Source: Candidatus Saccharimonadota bacterium
GTDB taxonomy: Bacteria > Patescibacteriota > Saccharimonadia > Saccharimonadales > JAGQNJ01
Direction of reading: 5' to 3'
DNA: 5,775 nt
Assembly (NCBI GenBank): GCA_020428115.1
Contig: JAGQNJ010000028.1
Coordinates: 4,087 to 9,861 of the forward strand
The notes below the pieces were generated by a model that was not told the DNA's origin, made no database searches, and saw only the letters and a program-made list of their open reading frames with translations. Of the stretch, positions 1 to 5,348 are shown piece after piece; within the stretch, counting starts at the first letter, position 1; each line of letters opens with the position of its first letter. The position numbers and the translations under genes are program-made.

Positions 1-1766
1 GCTTTTTCGATGCCGGCGGGTGTAATGCCATGTTTCTTGTTGTAGGCCTGTTGTATTGTACGTCTTCGGTTAGTTTCATCGATTGCACGCTTCATGCTAC
101 CGGTTATGGAGTCTGCATACATAATAACTCGCCCTTCGACATGCCTCGCTGCGCGTCCAATAGTCTGCACCAAAGCCTGTTCACTTCGCAAGAATCCCTC
201 TTTGTCTGCATCGAGTATAGCGACTAGACTAACCTCGGGGAGGTCAAGCCCCTCGCGCAAGAGATTAATCCCTACCAGGACATCGTATGTTCCAAGTCGT
301 AGATCACGCAGAATATCAGTTCGCTCAAGCGTATCGATATCACTGTGCAAATAGGCAACCTTGATATTAAGTTCCTTGAGATACTCTGCCAAATCTTCGG
401 CCATGCGTTTGGTAAGTGTGGTTACAAGCACCCGCTGGCGTTTCTGAACAGTTTTGCGCACTTCATCAATCAGATCATCAACCTGACCATCAACAGGTCG
501 TACATCTATATTCGGATCCATGAGTCCTGTAGGGCGAATAACTTGTTGTATCGGAGCCGGGCTGTGGCTTAGTTCATACTCTGCCGGTGTAGCACTAACA
601 TAGATGGCTTTGTGTATGTGCCTTTCGAACTCGCTAAACGTTAGTGGCCTGTTATCAAGTGCGCTCGGCAAGCGAAATCCGTGCTCGACGAGCACTTCTT
701 TACGAGCACGATCACCGTTATACATACCGCGAACCTGGGGAAGTGTCATATGCGACTCATCAACAAACAACAAAAAATCATCTGGAAAGTAATCAAGCAG
801 GGTTGCCGGCTGTTCGCCCGGTTCGCGATCGGTTAGATACCTGCTGTAGTTCTCTATACCCTTAACAAAGCCAGTTTCTTCGAGCATCTCAAGATCAAAC
901 TTTGTACGCTGTTCAAGCCGTTGGGCTTCCAGTAACTTACCTTCCTTTTGGAAGTATCGCAATCGCTCATTCAGCTCATGCTGGATTTTGCCGAGCGCAG
1001 ACTTGAGCTTCTCTTCTGGTGTGACAAAGTGACTACTTGGGAACACCCTAATTGCCTTCATTTGTTTAAGCATTTCGCCAGTTAGAGGATCGACTTGAGC
1101 TATGCGCTCAATTTCATCACCAAAAAATTCTACGCGGTAAGCCAACTCTTCACCCGCAGGATAGATATCTACCACGTCACCACGTACGCGAAACGTCCCT
1201 CTGTGAAAATCAATATCATTGCGCTGATATTGGATATCGGTCAGTTGTCGCAATAACTTATCACGAACCCGCCGCTCGCCGCTCTTGATTGCAATCGACA
1301 GGCTATTGTAATCAGCAGGTGAACCAATACCATAAATACAGCTAACACTCGCAACGATGATTACGTCACGACGGCTGAGGAGGGCATCGGTTGCAGCATG
1401 TCGTAGTCGCTCGATTTCGTCGTTGATCTGGCTGTCCTTCTCGATGTAGGTATCAGAACTTGGCATATACGCCTCAGGCTGATAATAGTCAAAATAACTA
1501 ACAAAGTAGTGCACTGCGTTGTTCGGGAAAAATTGCCTAAACTCGTTGTAGAGCTGTGCTGCCAAGGTTTTGTTATGACTGAGTACCAGTGTTGGTTTCT
1601 GCTGAGCTGCAATAACATTTGCCATTGTAAATGTCTTGCCCGACCCTGTTACTCCGAGCAACGTCTGTGCTGCCGCACCACGAGCCAAACCCGCGTTGAG
1701 AGCCTCAATAGCTGCCGGCTGATCACCTGCCGGCCTGTATCCTGCTTGTAACTCTAGTTTCTGCAC
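1..1766 (-). CDS. uvrB: UvrB, excinuclease ABC subunit B (3' end outside window)
   Basis: UvrB is the DNA-damage verification helicase of bacterial nucleotide-excision repair. It is loaded by UvrA and then recruits UvrC for the incisions. I translated 588 residues before the window ends. Visible motifs are the conserved N-terminal YRPAGDQPAAI (10-20), Walker A GVTGSGKT (38-45), the damage-probing beta-hairpin with YFDYYQPEAY (91-100), the DESH box (336-339), SATP (391-394) and helicase motif VI QTIGRAAR (534-541). E. coli UvrB has 673 residues, so roughly 85 are missing here, including the C-terminal UVR motif that contacts UvrC. The start is GTG at 1766: an in-frame TGA lies 8 codons upstream (between them only codons that are not starts), and the next methionine (M48) lies beyond Walker A. 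No Shine-Dalgarno sequence precedes it. The second hairpin tyrosine of the E. coli pair is phenylalanine here (F92), probably a conservative change. Identity is certain; only the C-terminus is unseen. Confidence 0.98.
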   Translation of the reverse strand, partial: MQKLELQAGYRPAGDQPAAIEALNAGLARGAAAQTLLGVTGSGKTFTMANVIAAQQKPTLVLSHNKTLAAQLYNEFRQFFPNNAVHYFVSYFDYYQPEAYMPSSDTYIEKDSQINDEIERLRHAATDALLSRRDVIIVASVSCIYGIGSPADYNSLSIAIKSGERRVRDKLLRQLTDIQYQRNDIDFHRGTFRVRGDVVDIYPAGEELAYRVEFFGDEIERIAQVDPLTGEMLKQMKAIRVFPSSHFVTPEEKLKSALGKIQHELNERLRYFQKEGKLLEAQRLEQRTKFDLEMLEETGFVKGIENYSRYLTDREPGEQPATLLDYFPDDFLLFVDESHMTLPQVRGMYNGDRARKEVLVEHGFRLPSALDNRPLTFSEFERHIHKAIYVSATPAEYELSHSPAPIQQVIRPTGLMDPNIDVRPVDGQVDDLIDEVRKTVQKRQRVLVTTLTKRMAEDLAEYLKELNIKVAYLHSDIDTLERTDILRDLRLGTYDVLVGINLLREGLDLPEVSLVAILDADKEGFLRSEQALVQTIGRAARHVEGRVIMYADSITGSMKRAIDETNRRRTIQQAYNKKHGITPAGIEK

Positions 1767-1772
1767 ACTGCT

Positions 1773-1801
1773 ATTGTAGCTGTATCAGAGGTAATTGTCT
1801 A
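1773..1801 (-). promoter_or_regulatory. Predicted sigma70-type promoter of uvrB, leaderless arrangement
   Basis: Read on the minus strand, TAGACA (1801-1796) and TACAAT (1778-1773) are separated by exactly 17 bp. Each box differs from the consensus at one position. The promoter lies entirely in the 42-nt gap between the prepilin stop codon and the uvrB start. Six bases (AGCAGT) separate the -10 box from the GTG, so the standard +1 position falls on the first G of the start codon. This agrees with the absence of a ribosome-binding site. No LexA-type SOS box is visible in the gap. It is a sequence prediction only; the transcription start is inferred from standard spacing. Confidence 0.65.
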
Positions 1802-1808
1802 AGTTTTG

Positions 1809-2381
1809 CTAGTATTGCTTTAGAGAATTCTGAATTGCATTCTGCAAATCTTGCCGATAGTTACTATCATAGAATGCCTTGGAAGCATGTGTAGGATTGT
1901 AGAAGTAAAAGTAATCACCTATCTGCTTGCTAGCAAAGCCGTTTTTCTCTGCGTAGTTTTCGTATGTGCCCCAATAGTCGTCATACTTTGTATTGGCTGG
2001 CACTCGAACAAGTGTACCCATCTTATCTTTAGTCTCTGGCCCACCCGACGTAAGTAGACCTTCAGATTCAAGTGTAGGACTCGTTAGGACTACCCAACTA
2101 TAGCCTGATGTATCATTGGCTGAATTATATTCGTAAACAGTTGTATCCTGAATTGATGACGGAGCGGCAAAACCAACACTCCATTCAGTTATATTGACAT
2201 TGGGGGCAGATACCACGTCTCCTGTAGCCTCTTCTGTGTTTGTCGACTCAGTCGAATTCCCGTTACTATTCTTGCTCACGCGCGAATAGACGAGCCAGCC
2301 AAGCGCTCCTACAAGACCGACAACTACTACCACAAGCAATAGCTCTACTATTCCGAAACCAGATTGGTTGTACTTTTTCAT
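1809..2381 (-). CDS. Type IV prepilin-like protein with class III signal peptide
   Basis: This 190-residue protein begins with a short basic leader (MKKYNQSG) followed by F9-G-I-V-E13. That is the prepilin peptidase/N-methylation pattern: cleavage after G8, F at +1 and the conserved glutamate at +5. A valine-rich hydrophobic helix follows at about 11-32 (with a VVVVV run), which would anchor the protein in the membrane and pack the pilus core. Residues 36-56 are a Ser/Asn/Thr-rich linker. The remainder is a polar, aromatic-rich globular region without cysteines, so it has no disulfide-closed D-region of the kind seen in many major pilins. It could be a minor pilin, a major pilin of unusual type, or a pseudopilin. 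No other pilus genes lie in the window. It has its own promoter and a good ribosome-binding site, so it appears to be transcribed alone. In Saccharibacteria, type IV pili are known to act in twitching and host contact; that role here is inference. Confidence 0.85.
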   Translation of the reverse strand: MKKYNQSGFGIVELLLVVVVVGLVGALGWLVYSRVSKNSNGNSTESTNTEEATGDVVSAPNVNITEWSVGFAAPSSIQDTTVYEYNSANDTSGYSWVVLTSPTLESEGLLTSGGPETKDKMGTLVRVPANTKYDDYWGTYENYAEKNGFASKQIGDYFYFYNPTHASKAFYDSNYRQDLQNAIQNSLKQY

Positions 2382-2388
2382 TTTAGTT

Positions 2389-2394
2389 TCCTTT
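2389..2394 (-). promoter_or_regulatory. Shine-Dalgarno site of the prepilin-like gene
   Basis: AAAGGA on the minus strand, with 7 nt to the ATG at 2381. It confirms the chosen start, which places the cleavage motif at the usual distance from the N-terminus. Confidence 0.75.
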
Positions 2395-2409
2395 ACTGTT
2401 TATGCTTAT

Positions 2410-2438
2410 ATTGTACAAAGTACAGCGCTATTTGTAAA
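2410..2438 (-). promoter_or_regulatory. Predicted sigma70-type promoter of the prepilin-like gene
   Basis: On the minus strand TTTACA (2438-2433) and TACAAT (2415-2410) are separated by 17 bp, with one mismatch from consensus in each box. The expected start is the A at 2403, giving a leader of about 22 nt that contains the Shine-Dalgarno site. The -35 box begins 1 nt after the SLOG stop codon (TAA at 2442-2440). It has the same -10 hexamer and the same spacer length as the uvrB promoter in this window. Confidence 0.7.
2412..2424. promoter_or_regulatory. Short perfect dyad overlapping the prepilin promoter, possible operator
   Basis: TGTAC-AAA-GTACA is a perfect inverted repeat with 5-bp arms and a 3-bp centre. 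It covers the 3' part of the promoter spacer and four bases of the -10 box. Because it lies upstream of the expected transcription start, it would act as DNA rather than as an RNA hairpin. A repressor could bind here and block RNA polymerase. The arms are short and chance occurrence is plausible. Confidence 0.3.
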
Positions 2439-2439
2439 T

Positions 2440-3090
2440 TTAGCCCTTTTTCTTGTGATTCTTATCCATAAACCAGAACTGGTCACGCTGAGCAAATTGC
2501 TTATGGATATCATCGTATTCTTTATTCAGTATTGTTTCTATCCGTCCGATAAGTTTCTGCGGGTCGGTATCATAGATCACCAGTCGCTGCATAGAAGGAT
2601 CGAGAATCTCGATTAGTTTTGGGATAATATCGGCTGCACCTCCGCTACCGATGAGAATTCCACAGGGTTTACCTGCCTCGATAGCAGATGTAAATTCATG
2701 AAGACTACCAAACCGCCCTCCGACAGTAATTACCGCATCGCTCGACTGCACTAGGTACAAGTCACGACCAACATACTCGAGTCCGGTAAAGTTAATAAAA
2801 TCAAACGGCTCAAAAGGCAGTCGATACTTGCGCAAGTGCTCCCGCAGGCTGGCGGCGGGCGAAAATCCAATACTTGTGCCTCCCGCCTCTTTGGCGCCCT
2901 TTGCAGCATGAAACGGCAGGCCAACAGTAGCACCTGTTGTGAGAATATGTCCTCGCCTAGCAATTTCACGACCGAGTTCCTCGGCAAGGTGTGAGGAATC
3001 TCTGACAGTTGCGCCCCCTGCTGCACCAGAAACACATATGGTGAACCGTAGTGTCCGCTTGCCATTATCTTCCTTGAACAAATAACTCAT
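2440..3090 (-). CDS. SLOG/LOG-family Rossmann protein (predicted nucleotide-processing or nucleotide-sensing)
   Basis: This 216-residue protein has the single-domain Rossmann fold typical of the LOG (lysine-decarboxylase-like) and TIGR00725 families. It begins with a beta-strand and glycine loop, FTICVSGAAGG (16-26). TTGATVGLPFHAAKGAKEAGG (51-71) takes the place of the usual GGGGLM segment. R109 in GRDLYLVQSSDAV and the motif GGRFGSLHE (124-132, with E132) match the arginine and glutamate of the LOG phosphoribohydrolase active site (classically PGGxGTxxE). LOG enzymes cleave ribose monophosphate from nucleotides such as N6-modified AMP; related SLOG proteins bind nucleotide signals. Which applies here cannot be told. 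Proteins with this GAT-type loop are, to my recollection, frequent in CPR genomes. The C-terminus ends in a basic tail (NHKKKG). The start codon overlaps the stop codon of the preceding gene as ATGA, indicating translational coupling. Confidence 0.82.
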   Translation of the reverse strand: MSYLFKEDNGKRTLRFTICVSGAAGGATVRDSSHLAEELGREIARRGHILTTGATVGLPFHAAKGAKEAGGTSIGFSPAASLREHLRKYRLPFEPFDFINFTGLEYVGRDLYLVQSSDAVITVGGRFGSLHEFTSAIEAGKPCGILIGSGGAADIIPKLIEILDPSMQRLVIYDTDPQKLIGRIETILNKEYDDIHKQFAQRDQFWFMDKNHKKKG

Positions 3091-4334
3091 CGTGGCACCT
3101 CGATATCCTCGGGTTCGATCATGTCGTTGTCAAGCTGCTTGAGTATCTGTTGCTCGAGAATCTCTTGCCCCATGTAACGCATAAATATTTCATTCCATAG
3201 ACTCTCACGAAAGTGGTATATCGCGCGGTCCTTGTAGGGTGTCTGATTGACATAACTTGCGGCCATATCGAGTAAGTTCAGCGTAACAGGACGACCTTTA
3301 TCCATGATGCCAACATAATCGAGATCTCGCCAGAATCCCAAGCTCGGATCGAACGCATATAGAAGATCCTCTGCTTTGCGCCAATGTAAATCTTCGGGCT
3401 GTACGTGTGGCTCAAAAATTTCAGGATGTTTCTCCTTTTCGAGCTTGCCAAAATAGCGTTGGATCACCCGCCAGTGGATATGCTGGCCCTCCATGATGGC
3501 ATGGTGACCTGGGTCGGCATTGAGCGTCTCTACCACTATCTCGCCAAAATTTGGTTTGACTTGTTCGAGTTTAAAAAATGCCGAATATAAGCGTATCTCT
3601 TGCAAATAATGCAGTAGCAATGGAAACACAAAAATCGTAACTCCCCTAAGATGAGTCTGTGGCGTAATTGGTAGCATCAAAATAACGCCGAGCTCCTTGA
3701 GGTGAGTGATGTTATGGCGTTTTTTGTGAATGAATGGTGCGGCAATATCCCCCCAGCGCTCAAGAGACATCTGTACAATCTCAATCTTTCGTGTCTGAAA
3801 ATCACTCGGCTTTAGACGACGATAGCCTTCGTTAAACTTGAGTAGCCAATCGCTGTCTTCCGCAAACCGCAGCGCACCGTATATTTCAGCCAGGTTTTCG
3901 TTCTTGAGCATCGAGTCTACCGATCGATAATGCAAGTGTTTCATGATATTTTTGGGAGGCATTTTTTTGAGCATTTTTTTGGCAACGCTACGCTTTATGA
4001 CCCAGCATGTTTTTGGCGTGTCGATACCTTCCCAGGCCTTTTTCATCAAGGGCATTAGCTGGGCAATGTTCTCCGGGTCACTGCCACCGATTTGTTTCAC
4101 GAGCTGCCGATCCTGCTCTTCAATTTTTGTAAGCAAGGCGTGGTAGAGCTCTTCTGGTGTCGTATCGTCAGGATCAAGACCTAGCTCGGCTGTCTTCTGG
4201 CGTACTTGCCCAATAATTTCTGCAGTGAGTCGTATATCAACACCTGGGCGACCAGCAGCTTGCTCGAGCTGTCGTAAACTCAAAGAAAACAATGGCTCTT
4301 TGGCGCCCAAAAGTTCAGATAGCAGTCGGCTCAT
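3087..4334 (-). CDS. Conserved-looking protein of unknown function (415 aa)
   Basis: I do not recognise this protein. It is 415 residues, rich in charged and aromatic residues, predicted mostly helical, and has no signal peptide. Residues 1-100 look like a helical, acidic/polar region. A strongly basic stretch follows at about 114-137 (KRSVAKKMLKKMPPKNIMK and on). Residues 140-200 contain repeated leucine-rich helices. The only strongly hydrophobic stretch (231-246, GVTIFVFPLLLHYLQE) is probably a buried helix. A histidine cluster, GHHAIMEGQHIHW (276-288), is followed by conserved-looking HWRKAEDLLYAFDP (317-330) and WRDLDYVGIMDKGRPV (335-350), which could form a catalytic or metal site; this is inference. 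The start is ATG 4334 because TAA lies in frame just upstream; the ribosome-binding site is weak. Its stop overlaps the start of the SLOG gene by 4 nt, so the two products probably act together. The upstream neighbour is a PfkB kinase, 44 nt away. Codon style matches the neighbours, with no sign of transfer. Confidence 0.85.
   Translation of the reverse strand: MSRLLSELLGAKEPLFSLSLRQLEQAAGRPGVDIRLTAEIIGQVRQKTAELGLDPDDTTPEELYHALLTKIEEQDRQLVKQIGGSDPENIAQLMPLMKKAWEGIDTPKTCWVIKRSVAKKMLKKMPPKNIMKHLHYRSVDSMLKNENLAEIYGALRFAEDSDWLLKFNEGYRRLKPSDFQTRKIEIVQMSLERWGDIAAPFIHKKRHNITHLKELGVILMLPITPQTHLRGVTIFVFPLLLHYLQEIRLYSAFFKLEQVKPNFGEIVVETLNADPGHHAIMEGQHIHWRVIQRYFGKLEKEKHPEIFEPHVQPEDLHWRKAEDLLYAFDPSLGFWRDLDYVGIMDKGRPVTLNLLDMAASYVNQTPYKDRAIYHFRESLWNEIFMRYMGQEILEQQILKQLDNDMIEPEDIEVPR
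3096..3101 (-). promoter_or_regulatory. Shine-Dalgarno site of the SLOG gene, inside the preceding gene
   Basis: GAGGTG on the minus strand lies 5 nt before the ATG at 3090, within the last codons of the 415-residue gene. It supports this start and the coupled reading of the two genes. Confidence 0.75.
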
Positions 4335-4378
4335 GTTCTTACTAGATTACCATAAGCATGATGGTCGCCGCAATCTGG

Positions 4379-5347
4379 CTATAGTTGGCTAACATCTATC
4401 GGCATAGTGTGTAAAGGATCGCGGGCACTGAGTATGCCTGCTTTGGCTCCGATCTTGCTCACAACGCTTGTAGAGTTCGCACTGGCAAACGTCAGTGCCG
4501 CCTCAACCGACTCGCCTTGCGCTATCTTAGCCACAAAACCACTGTTAAATGCATCCCCCGCACCAATGCGGTCAACAACTGGTACGTCTTGGTACACGCC
4601 GGCCCGATATAGTTTGGTGCCGTCAGTTGCGATTGCTCCATTTGGGCCGTCAGTGACCAAAATATACGGTATGTGTTCTGCGGCTCGCCGGATCGCGTCC
4701 TCTACCGAAATACCATCATAGAGTTGCTGCATTTCTTCTTTGTTTAGTCCCAAGATTGTAATTGCAGGTAGTAGCTCTAAGAAGTGGTGGTTATGTTGTA
4801 GTTCGCCCTTGCCAGGGTTGATGGCAACCTTGATATCGTGTCGTTTGGCATACTCTGCAATAGCCTGTAATGCAGCAAAGTCACCACTGAGCGAACTAAT
4901 ATAAAGCCACTGGGCATGCGCACTATCAAGGTCATGTTCATCGATATCATACTGATTGGATGCGCCCCTGTAGGTCAAAACCGTACGTTCACCGTTTGGC
5001 GAAAGTAATATCACTGAGGCCCCTGTGTTGTGTTGTTTATCAATTGATACAAGTGCCGTATCTACACCATCTTTATGCAGGGCCTCGAGAACAGCCTTGC
5101 CCGCGATATCATCACCAATCATACCCATGTAGCCACTATCAAACCCGTGCCGCGCAAACGTGACAGCGGCGTTTGTTGCACCACCACCTGTACTAAATAC
5201 AATCGATTCAACCTCGTTTTTGCTACCAAGTACAAACTCCTGAATCTCCTGCTTGCCTTCTTTGTGCGCTGCAAACACCTTGCCACGCAAAAAGATATCC
5301 TGAATAGCGGCACCGATACTGATGATTCGGATAGACTCTTTGCTCAT
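4379..5347 (-). CDS. PfkB/ribokinase-family carbohydrate kinase
   Basis: This 322-residue ATP-dependent sugar (or nucleoside) kinase is cytosolic. Visible family features are D17 after a beta-strand and GAA turn (substrate region), GGGATN (54-59, first PfkB signature with GxxxN), TYRGAS (125-130), NPGK (177-180), the NxxE motif NKEE (202-205), TDGPNGA (232-238) and DRIGAGDAFNSGF (259-271). The last is the second PfkB signature, containing the anion hole and the catalytic base D265. Length is normal for the family. The start chosen is ATG 5347, one base after the fba stop codon. An in-frame start at 5419 would add 24 residues (a basic stretch) inside fba and is not family-like. TAAGGGGAAGG (5370-5360) lies 12 nt upstream, a somewhat long spacing for a Shine-Dalgarno site. 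The tight coupling to fructose-bisphosphate aldolase favours a phosphorylated or free hexose substrate such as fructose-6-phosphate, but ribose, 2-keto-3-deoxygluconate or a nucleoside cannot be excluded from sequence. Confidence 0.9.
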   Translation of the reverse strand: MSKESIRIISIGAAIQDIFLRGKVFAAHKEGKQEIQEFVLGSKNEVESIVFSTGGGATNAAVTFARHGFDSGYMGMIGDDIAGKAVLEALHKDGVDTALVSIDKQHNTGASVILLSPNGERTVLTYRGASNQYDIDEHDLDSAHAQWLYISSLSGDFAALQAIAEYAKRHDIKVAINPGKGELQHNHHFLELLPAITILGLNKEEMQQLYDGISVEDAIRRAAEHIPYILVTDGPNGAIATDGTKLYRAGVYQDVPVVDRIGAGDAFNSGFVAKIAQGESVEAALTFASANSTSVVSKIGAKAGILSARDPLHTMPIDVSQL

Positions 5348-5348
5348 A

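Noticed and set aside
94..865. Several plus-strand open frames of 60-90 codons
   Set aside because: They are antisense to the clear uvrB reading frame, show no family features and have no supported start sites.
1712..1734. Direct repeat CTGCCGGC ... CTGCCGGC around TGATCA
   Set aside because: It lies within uvrB codons for the conserved N-terminal RPAGDQPAA segment and is explained by the protein sequence.
1767..1808. LexA-type SOS box upstream of uvrB
   Set aside because: I looked for CTGT-N8-ACAG and for the Gram-positive GAAC/GTTC type and saw neither.
2751..3065. A 104-codon minus-strand open frame inside the SLOG gene
   Set aside because: It is an out-of-frame shadow of a gene with clear family motifs in the other frame.
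4349..4365. Small hairpin ACCAT / ATGGT with a 7-nt loop in the 44-nt gap between the kinase and the 415-aa gene, with a further GATT/AATC pairing outside it
   Set aside because: The stem has only 5 bp, the outer pairing has a 6-nt one-sided bulge, and no T-run follows on the minus strand. It is not a terminator, and an RNA switch cannot be supported.
4335..4378. Possible promoter (TTGCGG with a 17-bp spacer to GTAATC) before the 415-aa gene
   Set aside because: Both boxes are poor matches, unlike the two near-consensus promoters in the same window; read-through from the kinase is simpler.
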